Source of the DNA: Mesaphorura yosii
Lineage: Eukaryota; Arthropoda; Collembola; Poduromorpha; Tullbergiidae
Assembly: GCA_009869945.1 (NCBI GenBank)
Contig: WIXG01000162.1
Coordinates: forward strand, 1 to 64,000
DNA length: 64,000 nucleotides
Reading direction: 5' to 3'
The position numbers and the translations under genes are program-made. Positions 1 through 12,154 of the stretch are shown here, piece by piece. Each line of letters begins with the position of its first letter. Positions within the stretch are counted from its first letter, which is position 1. The notes below the pieces were generated by a model. It was not told where the DNA came from, ran no database searches, and saw only the letters and a program-made list of their open reading frames with translations.

Positions 1-100
1 GCAATGTGAAGACCTTCGCGTGGATAAAATATTACTACTCTTCGTGTACGTTCTCAATAATTGTCAGCTGTGGCTAGAATTCGTGCCAATACCTGTCTGC
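1..100. repeat. Exact 100-bp direct repeat, copy 1 (matches 730-829)
   Basis: Bases 1-100 are identical to 730-829 in the same orientation, and the match stops at base 101 versus 830. The segment spans 13 bp of GOGAT exon 5, the whole 79-bp intron and the last 8 bp of exon 4. This copy lies downstream of exon 6 in gene order, where it makes no sense as part of the transcript. It is either a very recent tandem duplication or an assembly join at the window edge. Confidence 0.95.
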
Positions 101-151
101 GTCTCATTCTACCCCAAGCCATGGGTTTTCTAATTAAATTCGTATTCGAAC

Positions 152-3100
152 CTCAGGCAAAGAGCGTCCGCCGGCCTTCACCAAGAATTCCAACACACAG
201 TCAGCTGAGCCAGAGTCAGACAGATTAGGTTCCACAACCGGATAAAGTCTTTGCAGGTTGGCACCGAATAGCTGACTTTTCATGACTCCTTCACGTGCTT
301 TCATCAGGTTGACGTTTCCACGAAGAGTATTAATTTCGCCATTGTGAGCTAACATCCTGTACAATTTACGTGAAGGGGTGCATTCAAGAGCGAGATAATT
401 TTAGAAATTAATTAATTTGAGAGAAGACGCAATTAAGTCAATAATGGCTTCTCGCTGATTGCGATAATTGAGTTCCGTAATCAATTTTAGCCTTCTGACG
501 TTGGCGTACCTGAGCGGATGAGCTCTTTCCCAACTCGGGAACGTGTTTGTTGAGAATCTTGTGTGAACGAGGGCCAGGTAGGTTAAGAAATCCTTTTGCT
601 TCAAGTCCGGGAAGTAGGCCCACAGTTGTTCGGACGTGAGCTGTCCTTTGTAGACCACAGTGGTTGTTGACAGTGAACAAATGTAGAAACGAACTCCGTG
701 TTTCTTGATTGTGTGAGTGGCTCGTTTGCGCAATGTGAAGACCTTCGCGTGGATAAAATATTACTACTCTTCGTGTACGTTCTCAATAATTGTCAGCTGT
801 GGCTAGAATTCGTGCCAATACCTGTCTGCTAATGACCTCCAGATCGTCCTGTGTCCCATAAACAAAAACTTGTCGCATGAATGGCTCGGAGCCACGCGCC
901 ATCTCGCCAATTGTTCGGTTGTCAGTCGGAACGGTCCGCCAGCATAAAACCTGTAAGGTGTATCAATTAAATCCATTGCACAGTTTATTAAAGGAAAGGA
1001 AATGAATAACGAAATCAATGGGCATATATCATTTAAAGTGGGTCACTTGAAACACGCGTCTTCAAAGCGCTACGTTGTTTGCTATATTCCTTTCATCTCA
1101 CTTTCATCACCACATAAAAGCGAGTACATTTTTAAAAGGTGAGTTGCATTGGCGGTGAAAGCTCTGCATTTGCTTCAGAAAGATCTTTCCACACGCCGAC
1201 TCACAGCACAACTCTTTCCGATACACGTACTCCTGCCGTACGTCAAGAGTAAGCCGAAAGTTCAGTTTTGAGTTTGCACTGAGTTTGCAGTCTTTATGGA
1301 ACGTTAAATCAGCCGGTGAGAACGTGCTCTCAGCCACGGTTCGATTTTCTCTCCCACATCTCCTCACATTCTACAGTAGGGCCGTGCTGTGCCACCCACG
1401 GCCATGTCTAAACTCCGCAGTCAGGCAGCTACATGCTGCATGAAAAGAGAAAGATTTTACTGCAGAAAGCAGAATCTCCGATCCTGCCTCTTGCGTTTTC
1501 TTGTCCCTCTCTGGACTTGCACTTTGGGCTTTCTAAATCAAATTAGAAGATGTAATCCTAGAAGAATGGGACAGCAGAGCTCGTTTCCATTTCTGAGCAG
1601 ATTGCGATTGTGAATACTGTTAAATCCGCGTGTAGCCTGGAAATATTGTCTAAATTCCTTATCGTTATTGCACCGAACACAGTGCAGCATAGTGCCAATG
1701 CAGCAGCATCAACCTCATGAAATATTGACAAAGCTACGATCTCATTCTCTCTTTCTAGATGCATTCTTTGGGATGCATATAATGGCTTGCTTGCTTTCGC
1801 ATGGTAGTACCATGCAAAATCTGACAGCATTGATTTTGGATACAATTCGTCAGGACTGGACTGTGCAAAAAAAATAATGAACACACTGCATTGCCGCATT
1901 GCATTACTTACTTTGAGGTCGCATTCACGTGCCAGTTCTCCAAACAATGCCTCGCTTTCTTCGTGGTGTGTTTTGTCCATGAAGAATATTCCCGTTGCGT
2001 AACGGCCAAGTTCAGGGAGTTCAAGTCCATGCTGTTCTCTGTTAACGAACGATATTTGTCCAGGTTTGGAGATTAGTGGGTTGTGACAGCAGTACAAAAA
2101 TATTGACTTTATGTCTTGTAAGACACTGATTGAATTTGTCCTATTCTCCCGTGAAGCAGTTTCTATTTTTAGGACTTGCATCCAAATATTTGCATTCTTA
2201 CTTGATAATCCTCTTGTAGAATTCATGCGGGATGGCGGAGAGCACCCCAGCACCATCACCAGTATCGTTGTCACATCCACATGCTCCACGGTGGACCATC
2301 CGAGATGCGAGCGTCTCAGCATCACGAAGAATCTATTCAATCGACACAAACACAATATTTAGTATTTAGTTGCAGGTTCACTAACTGCGCATTTCGCTCG
2401 CTGTCCATTCATAATTTGTACTCTACTCTGCATGAGTCATAAATTCCTTCGCTCAGCGCTTTTATTTCTGTCTTTCTGTTTAATTCTTTATCGCGCTGTT
2501 CGTGAAGTGCTGAAGTTTATGGCTGGACTTTGCCTATCTCTTTCCTTTTGAGTACTTCAGCGTCTTGCGTCTTCAAGCAACGAGCCGACTAAGCAAGTGC
2601 GAATGATACAATTTGATATGCTCATAAATGGTTGGATTGAATGACTTTTTAGTACTCTGCTAGGACAATGCTTTCAATTAACTAAAATTAGAGGCTTTAG
2701 AGACTTCCACCTAGCGCTGCTAAAAACTAAGCACTCGAAATTAGGCTTGCAAACTATTTCCAACGGTAGGATGATGAACGACAAGCACAGCATTCATTTC
2801 CTTCTTCCCACGTCACCTCTGCTCGATTGTTCGCTGACTTGGAGTCTGCTCTTGGCAAGGAACTGCACCCGGTACACATTAATTACATTTTTGTTGCACC
2901 TCATGACAGTTTGACAATATCTTGTGAGGAAACCGGCTATTAGAGCAAAGTGCTCCTTCCTGCACAAGACATGTATGTGTACTTATTTTTAGATTCTTGC
3001 ATAACCCAAGTTCGTCAGCTGCTAACTCTGCGTGATGAAGCTGCTACGTCAGTGTTTGTCTCCGTTTTCGATTGTGACCACGACATAAGTGAATGTTTTC

Positions 3101-4502
3101 TTAGAAAGCTCTTCGTGAAAGAAACGTTCGTAATCTCACACGGCATGTGACATGCGTTATGCTTCGGTCCCACTCGCCATGCATGCATGCCGTAAGTCTT
3201 AAATTAATCTTCCACGAGAAGAAGCCGACACTACGAAAGACAAAGAACCATATGACAAGTCAAGCTTTCTGTGGAGTTGTGCATCAATAAAATTGCACAC
3301 CTTCGCAGCATATGAGTCTCGATTTCATTTTTCAAAAGAGTATGATAATAATTTCTTTGTCCAATTTGCGATTTCTTCGAACGCATGAAACGTGAAGCGC
3401 GTGAATGCTTATTCGACTATGCTACGCCGACGCTTTGTTGCGCAACAGGCTACGAATACATTAAAAATTTATGCCCCTTTCTATTTCTGGCCTTCTGCTT
3501 CGACTAGCGGACCTTCTCGAGACATGGCAGTCACGCAATACGAAACAAGACAGAGAGACCAGCATGTCGATGTCTTGACTCACGGGACACATTTCTTTCA
3601 ATTTAGCAATCGCAATCGTATAAGCGTACGAATGCAGACATTTGAACTCGTAGAGTTCTCACGCTCCTGTGACACTGCAGCTCCTGTGACATGACACCAT
3701 GACAGTGCAGTAGCCAAGCCTGTTGCACCGTGCCCTCGTCCTTTGCCCTCTGAACTTGCAAACGCAGATTTCACTTTTTGCTCTCGACACTAACACGCTT
3801 GCATTGCATTTGCTGTTCGTTTGACACTGCTGACTGCTGGCAATTCCGCGAATGTGAATGAATGCGATGCCCAAAGTTCAATGTATCGATAAAAAAGAGA
3901 CAACTTGACAACATGCCTGCCTTCCTTCCTCCTACTCCTAGTCTGCTATAATTATAACAGTAGTGTTATATAATAAAATTTATAGCACGCATCTGCACAC
4001 ACACACGCATTTGTCTGGCTGCCGCTAATCGGAATCTTGACCGAAGTTAAGTATCAAAACACACCGCAGTGCATGAACTGAGCACGTGTATGTCTGTTTA
4101 CTAATGTCATGACTGTTTCATACATGCGTCTATTATATAGATTCTATTCGCATGCGATCGCGAAGTCCGATGTGGTTTCTCTTCTATTTCTATAAGTAGT
4201 CTGGTGTTCTTAGTGCTTACCTTGTGCGATGGAATCCCCTCAATGCTGACTATAAATCCGACACCACATGCTGCCCGTTCCAGCTGGGGATTATAAAGTC
4301 CATCAGCCTGCGGTCCAGCCCAATGATTCCATGGCTCGTGATTGGCTTGATTGGCTTCGTTGACATCGTTGGCCACGACCTCCTGAACACTTGGTCCAGG
4401 TTCACTTGCGGATTTGTCTCCGACAACTGCCGAATCAGCCATTGCTGTTGATGATGGCACCGTCGAGCAGTCATTTTCCTCCTGACCGAATTCGAAGGCC
4501 AT
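152..4502 (-). CDS. Glutamate synthase (GOGAT), N-terminal part, 3' end outside window
   Basis: Makes glutamate from glutamine and 2-oxoglutarate. The part seen is the class II glutamine amidotransferase (glutaminase) domain. Exons read 4502-4221, 2332-2202, 2038-1912, 950-822, 742-510 and 356-152; all have GT-AG borders and matching phases, giving 369 codons. Exon 1 holds [12 protein letters not shown], whose Cys is the expected N-terminal nucleophile after propeptide removal. Later exons hold [80 protein letters not shown] and [14 protein letters not shown], all GOGAT signatures in the correct order. The start at 4502 is the first Met of the exon; an upstream non-coding exon is possible. 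The last seen exon ends SLPE before donor GTTCGA. The exon expected next is not visible, and the duplicated segment at 1-100 lies where it might begin. The FMN, Fe-S and NAD(P)H parts are outside the window. Family identity is secure; the 3' structure is open. Confidence 0.93.
730..829. repeat. Exact 100-bp direct repeat, copy 2 (functional location in GOGAT)
   Basis: This is the copy that fits the gene. On the minus strand it contains the end of exon 4 (ISRQ), donor GTATTG at 821, acceptor AG at 743-744 and the start of exon 5 ([12 protein letters not shown]). It is identical over 100 bases to positions 1-100. Confidence 0.95.
951..4220 (-). other. Large introns of the GOGAT gene (951-1911, 2333-4220)
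   Basis: Two long introns, 961 and 1888 bp, separated by two small exons. I see no supported gene, RNA or mobile element in them. There is a short CA tract near 4000. Open frames here on either strand are short and lack family motifs. Confidence 0.6.
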
Positions 4503-7500
4503 GGATAAGAATTATGAATGCCTTACGCAAAGATAAGAGAATGCGAATGCAGACAGTAGCAAAGAGGTCAGAGGTTAAGGAAGAACGGCCGAATGGAAAG
4601 GTGGCTCAACGGTAAATGAAGTTCGGTGCGACTCTTGTGCAAGAACGATTTTCGCCTGCTTTCTTTACGACAGGAGGGGAAGAGGAAGGAAATTCGGGAG
4701 GGATTTCAACGGAGAAGGATTTTCGGAGGAGCTGAACCGGAAAGACAGTAAAGTGGAACTAAGCTAGTTTAGTTTTCTTAACTTAAATTAATAATTACAA
4801 AATTTCACGAGTATGATTCTCTGCCTTGTGTGCCAGTGCTTTCCTGCTTTTGCTTTAAATGCACACTTTTTGCGTCAAACACGGAGAGAAGGAAAAACGG
4901 AAAACGCACGTTAATCAAAACAAAAAGGGGAAATTTGTGGAACTCCACTGTTAAAAATAAGAACTTGGGGAAAATACAATTTCTTAAAGTGATTTGGGGT
5001 TTATTTATTATTGAACGCGTTGGCAGCGAGAGACGAGCAATGCTTAGAATCTTGTGTCTTGTGGTACACCTAGCAGACAACTGACAACTGCCGAGCTCAT
5101 ACTTGAGATAAATATGAAACTACTACGCACGCTTCCATACAACGGGAACGAGACTGTTTAGACTCAGACTGCTGCCTAATGCTGCTCCTGCTTTGCATGG
5201 AGTTTGAGTTCGGTTCTGCTAGGAAAAGTACTCCATGCCCAGACTAGGAGAAGTTGTGCAGCACAGCTGCAGCAAATAGTCGGGTCCCATGGGCCACGTT
5301 CTCGGGCGGAGAACCGGAGTCCAAGTCCAGGACACAAAACAACCCCAAACCCATTTCTCCAGTTTTATGAAAATGCACTGTATGAAATGGAATGGGGAAA
5401 ATCAATAGTTGACACACAGAGAACAATGCAAGACACACACCGCGATCTCTGCCACGGCCACGCCACGCCGCTGTGTGTAATCTCTCATGCTCCTCGGCCT
5501 TACGTCATCAGCTCGAAACCAGATGATCACTTTATTCCCTGATAATCGATACAGGCTGAGTTCTCATGAATGCTGGAGTTCATGTTGACGTTTTTCGTGT
5601 CATTAAGCATTCGATCAATCTTGGGGTAGAATAATAGAAACCATGCCGCACGCGCCGTTTGGGAAGGCATCAGGCGTCATGTCCCTTGTCGCTGTCCAGA
5701 TTCTCCGGGCAGAATACGGGCAGAGCACGGGTCTCGGTTTCCAGCAGCTCTGGTTTTGTTTGAATTGGAATTTGTTTAGTACGCAGTTTCATATTTCAGA
5801 TTGCGTTCGCAGAGATTTGTGATGCAATCATACAGTAAGCACATGGTCGCTGGGTGTGTGCTGGGTTTGGTGACACATGGCACACATGTAGAATGTAAAT
5901 GCGTGGTCACAAACATTTCTACTTCGTTGTCATCAGTCATCACTTGACAGTCCAGGAGGGCATGTCCCGTGTCCGTGTCCCATAGCACACGGTCCACAAT
6001 TGGTTGTCTAAAGCTACTAATAATGAAATATGTCATATATTATTACAATCCCCCTATCGAGAACTATAGCTTACAGCTGGTATTAAAATGTCAGTTTAAC
6101 AGAACAATTCCATATCACATACATGTTCTTAAGGTCATGTAACTGATAAGTTAATTGCTTTCTTAACCTACACGAATCTAAGAACTTCGGCGGGGATCAT
6201 TCGCAATTGATTACGACGGGAAAATTTAATCTCGAAGTAGAAATGTTTACCTTAATTTCCATAAAAAATCTGGAGCATTGCTATCAGCTCGAATAAATAT
6301 TGCTCATCACTTCCAACACGGAAACGCATTCCTTCATTCATAAATCATAATGTCCGCCCAGCTTGTCATCTGTCATTCGCACGCTCTGTAACAAATGATG
6401 ACAGGTTTCTACTCGACACTCTAGCTTTAGACTGAAGTGGACACTCGAACTTAGGACGCACCTTTCATGAATTCATAATGCAAAATTATCGTTTGTCGCT
6501 CCGATCCGGCTCTAGCTTTGAAATGAGTGATTCGAATTTTTGTCGTCGTTAGTCGATCATGCGTGTTTTCGCTGAACTGGATTGAACGGCAATGTCACGA
6601 ACCACGAAAGCATGACGAGTCAGCTGAGCGTGGCCAATGGTCAGGCTGTTGCGAGTGCAAAAAGCGAAATGAATGACTTTGTTTACAACTTTATCTCTGG
6701 TGACTGGAAGCCGCATAATGAGATGACATGACACATGACCTGGCCTGACTTTCTTGACACGGATGGGCAGAATGTTGAGGTTGAGACCAAACACGCGTCA
6801 GCTGACGGCTAAGACGAGCTGACACTCGGAACTCGTAAACAATTTCCCGAGGCGATTCGTCCCGTCCCGTGATTATCACTTCAGCATTCAACTCTTAAAG
6901 TCCGCGTGCATGTGAATCTTGTGACGGACTTGCAAATCTTATGATTATGGCTACGACAGCGAAAACAAATACTCTCGAAAACAATCTTTGAATCTGACAT
7001 TCCGTCTACAAATGATGGAAATTGACCAGCGCTCCAATATGCCTCAAAAATATTATTGTCTGTGGTAGTGAAAACAACGGTCTGGTTTTGCGAGGTCATT
7101 GTAAACTAAAACCTGTGACCTGTTCGGTCCAAGAAGAAAGACGTTGAAAAGTTTTCCGTGAGTCAGTCTATTAGTAAGTGCTGAAATGCAGGCACTGTCA
7201 GGTCAAGCCTTTTGTAATAATCTGTGGAATAGTACAACGCGTAAGAAACCCTGAACAATGAGCTCGAACTCGAGACAAAGCTCAATGCACGGTTAATTGC
7301 TGTTAGTCTCTCAGCAGAAGTTTATTTGTCTCGTCTCCACCGCAGTCTCATCTCAAGATCTGTTAGCCAGGCACAACTCATCCATGCTTATCACACGTGA
7401 TAATTTTAATTTTAACTCTACGCTCAGCTTGTTTACAGCTGGTCATTGCATGGAATGGCACTCTGTGACCTTTCTTATTTTAATTCAGAGAAATCCTGAA

Positions 7501-9757
7501 TCAGTCATTTTTTCAGCCGCTTATAGCACTGCACATGCACGCAAGACGCACAAGTCCACGAGTCGTCGGCTGCCCAACACGAAGAATTTGCGAATTGCAT
7601 GAATGCTGACGAAAAGTTATTGCGGATATGAATGCTATTTGCATTGCAGGTATTTATATAGTCAGCATTCTTCGGTAGACAGCATTTACTAGTCTAATCA
7701 CAGTCGTAATCCCTCGCTCGGTCCTTTTGATTGTAATTTTCCAAAACATAAATATTGACACTTGTCCACACGCTGTCCACGTGCACTAGCACGAATGACT
7801 CGAAATTAGTCGAGTCATTTGGATTGACTCATTGACAGCTTATTTGGCGTAAGAGGAGCTTAACCGACCTGATTAGAGATATTAGCATCCATTAGTAGGT
7901 CATTAGATGAAATGTGTAGAGCAGCATACCTGCAAGAAGATTGTGCCACAAAGTAGCCTCGTGTCAGACATGTTCTTCATGGCACAAGGTGTGACATTTG
8001 CGTCGCAGTGTCACAAAGGATGGTACGGTCGATCAGGCAAAATTGCGAAACGGCAGGGGCGAGAAACCTATCCACGCTTCCATTGTGCCTATTACTTTTG
8101 CTCGGAGAGTTCATTAACGGTGCTCTCTTCGCTTTACGCCAACAACATTAGCAGCAAATCATTGACCGTTGAATAGAAATGTTTAATTGATGCTACGAAC
8201 AGCAAAGCTCATTTATTAATGCTGATGCTGGTCACAATCGGGTCGAATCGTTAACTTTGGTTGGAGTACGAAATATTAGCTGTGACATTACGAGATGACT
8301 TTCGCATGGGCAGAAACGTTATCATCGTGAATCAGAACGAATTTCACTTTATTTACATTTTCGTTTTCGCTTATTAAACCGTGCAAATTCACAAATCGTA
8401 AATCCAGTTTAGGCAAAAATAGTCAATAAAGAAGTTTTGTGGTTGCTTGCAAATTCGTGCCTGAATAGATGCTGATGCGAAACAACCAGAAATCATAAGT
8501 GACGAGTGACAAAGCGTCGCGTCGTCTAGACGCTGAATTGCTGATTCGAAATGCAATCTTTTTTATTTATCGTTCATTTTCTTCTCATTCTTATTACAAG
8601 TTGCGATAGCTTTGAATTTTGCAGTACAATTTTTGCGGGATCTTAATCTTTTAATCAGCAGTTACAATTTTAATGCAGATTCAATGCAATTGCAATTTAA
8701 CGAACGCTCGTGTTAAATTAGCGTTGGGGAATTCGTTCAAATTCGCGTTATTGTTACATTCTTATCAACTATTCCAACAAAAACTTTCTAATTATTAATT
8801 AACCATGGTTTAATTAAGTTTTCAGGTAGGATGATGACGAAGAGATTAGTATAGAATGAGAACGTTGTATGACTTACGGTAAACTGAATTAAGGACTAAA
8901 CGCAAAGAGCCCATTCACATGTAATATTACATTTAAAATTAGTATTGAAAGGCAGCAGTGCAGGTTGGCAAAAAATTCTTTCATGATCACTTTAAAATAT
9001 TTTAGCAGGTGCGAGTTATTTTGCTGAAGAACTTGAAAGTACGGTCAAACAAAAGAAATTAATTGCGAATTCGAAAGGAAAACGATGTACTAAGCTTAAA
9101 TTATGATGATCACACTCTTAAGTTTTAAAATCATAATTTTCGAAGATTATATTAGCTCTCATCATTCATCGCCTTCTGAAGACTTAACCAACATGACACT
9201 TGGAGTCGCCGTTCGTGATTGGGGACGACCGACCCCAGTCACGTTAGTTAGTTGCTTTCCATCGCGCGCAGAGTTTACAAACGCCTTAACTTAATTTACT
9301 TATCTAACAACAATTTTATATAATGTAATTATTATTTGTATTATTGTTCCTATTTTTTGACTTATTATTTTTTTTACGAATTTGCGATAATTTAACACTA
9401 GAATCACGATAACTTGAAACCAGACGTTATAGATTCCAATGCATATTTTGTTATTGTTGCTTAATAATACCGCTAGTCAACATTGTAATGAATTGAAAGA
9501 ATTTTAGGTGGGGTTAACTGATAAATTAATATTCGGCAAAGATTTGAACTAAACTTGACTGGATATTTTGGCCAATGACCCAATGACGTAAATGTATTGT
9601 AGACAGACTTTAATGCAGTGTTAACATAATTGTTTGTATGCATATTTCGTGCCTTACTAGCCGTGAAGGCCAACAAAGTCTCTCGCAAGGGAAGGTTAAA
9701 ATTATGTTTTGCATACTTAACTATAGTATTGTGTAATTTAATTATTAAGTAATCATT
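4503..9757. other. 5.3-kb gene-poor interval between GOGAT 5' end and G3BP 3' end
   Basis: Both neighbours are on the minus strand, so this should hold the GOGAT promoter/5' UTR (4503 upward) and the G3BP 3' UTR (9757 downward). An ATTAAA-type poly(A) signal for G3BP may lie at 9737-9742 on the minus strand. A minus-strand open frame at 5776-6036 (motif DRVLWDTDTGHALLDCQV) is preceded by a good acceptor-like TTTAG, but it matches nothing I know. A plus-strand frame at 5204-5542 also looks like chance. From about 8500 to 9757 the DNA becomes clearly AT-rich. No RNA gene or transposon was recognised. Confidence 0.5.
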
Positions 9758-12154
9758 CTACCGAGCACCAGGTCCGCCGCCTCCTCCTCCTCCGCTGCCG
9801 GCCCCTCCGCCACGGTTACTTCCTCGAAAAGTTCTTGTTCGAGGTGGTAGGTTACGATGTTCTCCGGGCGGTGCTCCACGCTCGATCGGTTCACGGTTCA
9901 TCGGTCTGTTCATATTTCCTCCGATATTATCACCGCGACGAAACGGGTTTGGATTTCCTCCATTGCCACCGACTGCATTGTTGTTTGCTGCCCCGAAGCC
10001 ACCACCGGCTGTAGCATTCAAATTCTCCCTCGAGTCTCGTTGAAAACTGGGAGGCATGTTATTTCCGCCACCTGGAGGAAAACTTCTGCCCTCCAAAGCA
10101 TCACGTGGGCGTTTCTCCTCGACGTTGAGACGGCGATTCGTGCCATCGCCCATCTTCATTGTGATCTTCGTCTGCAAATCATGGAGTTCAAAATTATAGT
10201 TATGCCAAGCTGTGAATTTGGGCATTATGAACTCACTTTTTCAACAAGCGCAGCTTCTGCGGATGCTGCTTCTTCGAACACGACAAAACAAAAATACGGC
10301 ACTTTCGAACCAGCGTTCTTTTGGTTTGGCTTCAAGATTTTCACTTCCGCGACTTTTCCATATGGTCCAAAGATCTCCTGTTGTGTCAAATAATTTTAGT
10401 AAATAAAAACTTGAACTTGGTAGGTGCAAAAACAATCAGAATTGGATCATCAAATAGTATACCTTGATTTCAGCATGAGTAACAGTATGAGGAAGGTTTC
10501 CCACGAATAACTGATGGGAGTCAGGATAGTTAATATTGCTTCGACGACCATCTCCATCAATGCTGCCCGTGTCATCATTGCCGGTCGTACTTGAACGCGA
10601 TATCAATCTCTCACGGGTTTCGTTTCTTCGTTCACGGAAATTACCACGGTCTCTGTTGTAGCCAGTACCGAATTGACCACGGACTGGAGGTAAATTCTTT
10701 ACAGCTGATGTTGAGGACTGGTCATTTGGTGGCTGTGGAGAACTTGTTGATGGTGAGGTGACATCTTCATTCTCGCTCTGAAAGGGAAATTGCAAATTAA
10801 GATAGGATAGCAAACAACAGTTTAACGGGACATCATCAACTTACAGCTGGGCTCAAGCCAGGGGCGGCAACAGTCTTAACTGGAAACGGAGGATTCGCTC
10901 TTGGTTGCATCGGCACTGAAGTTGCAACCGCGGCAGGACCACTCTTGAACAGATTGGCGTATGTTTTCGCCATAGGACCAGCAGGAGCGTCCGGAGTTGG
11001 AGTGACCGGGACTGGTGAAGCAGTGGGAGCAGCAGGAGTTTGCTCTTTTGATGTTGATGAAGCAGGAGGTGGTGAAACATCTTTGACTTCTTCTACAACT
11101 GGTTCCGAAGGCGGAACGACAACAAAGCCATGAGAGCCACGTCTAACTGCTGGTTGTGGCTGCATATGCTGCTCTTCGTTTGCCTGACCAGCCATATTGA
11201 CGTGGTGCATCACTTCGACCGGTTTTTGTTCATTGCGAAAGCCCTCCAAATTGTGTACACCTACATTTGCACGATTCCCACCTGATGGAGACATATTGCT
11301 GACTTTTCCGTAGTCATCATCACTCTTCTCGTCGTCAGCATCGTCGTGAGTTCCCAATGAATCCATTGATGGCGGCCCCAGTGACTTGTACTCATCCTTG
11401 GGTATTATTTCGTCCTATGCAGAAAAAGTAAAATGTGAAGTTTCAAGCACGGTTTATCGTAACCGATCGTAATTTCTAAAAGTAATTGATAAAAGTTGAC
11501 ACTAACCTGGTAGTGAAAGATGTCATTTCGAACATAAAATCGTTTTGGCGATTGCGGTGCCAAAACAAAAGTTTGCATGAAACGTCTCATATGCTGACCA
11601 TTGTTGGACAATTCACCACGGACTTGAATGACAACACCATTACCCAAGGTATCATGCGAATCGACCTATAAAAATGGAATTATACTTTGTAGACATACTT
11701 CTTCCAGGCTTGAGAGGCACCAAGCCAAATTTAATCCCTGCCCATTTACCTGAAGAATCTTTGCAACGCAGTTACAAAAGTTCAGTTGTTGAATTCTTTC
11801 CCGGATGTTGCCTTGCCCATAAACCGCCTTTGAATCATCATGCACAAACGAGGAGTCTTCCGAGTAGAATCGGTGAAGATAGAGTGGCCCCTGATGAAGC
11901 ACGGTGTAATATTGACGAACAAATTCAAGGCCAATCAGGTAAACATTGGCGGGAGGACCATTAGTTGGACCATCTCCGACAATTGTTCCGTTGGTTGAGG
12001 GAGGTGGTGAACCCTCAATGGAGCTAGTGCCTTCGACATGCGTCAAGTCCTCGTGAAGGCCAAGATCACCCCCAACTCCAACATCATCTCCACGTTGTTG
12101 TTGACGGAGGTGGTGTGGATGTTGGCCTACTTTGCTTCGTTCGTCCATGACCAT
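9758..12154 (-). CDS. rin: Ras GTPase-activating protein-binding protein (G3BP/rasputin)
   Basis: Cytoplasmic RNA-binding protein that nucleates stress granules. Exons are 12154-11750, 11665-11507, 11414-10845, 10777-10463, 10377-10237 and 10171-9758, all phase 0, giving 667 aa. The start is chosen because MVMDE matches the MVME start of vertebrate G3BP. The NTF2-like domain follows at about residues 62-190 ([49 protein letters not shown]). Next comes an acidic and Pro-rich middle, an RRM at about 470-555 ([16 protein letters not shown] is RNP2; [16 protein letters not shown] is RNP1) and a C-terminal Gly/Arg-rich tail (RGG type) ending GGPGAR. The order NTF2, acidic, PxxP, RRM, RGG is diagnostic. 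Unusual: about 60 His/Gly/Asp-rich residues sit between the conserved start and the NTF2 fold, which begins almost at the N-terminus in vertebrates. Confidence 0.95.

Noticed and set aside
5204-5542. Plus-strand open frame of 112 codons
   Set aside because: No motif, no splice support, and lies in the presumed GOGAT upstream region.
9857-10393. Plus-strand open frame of 178 codons
   Set aside because: Antisense to the RRM and Gly/Arg-rich exons of G3BP; no independent motif.
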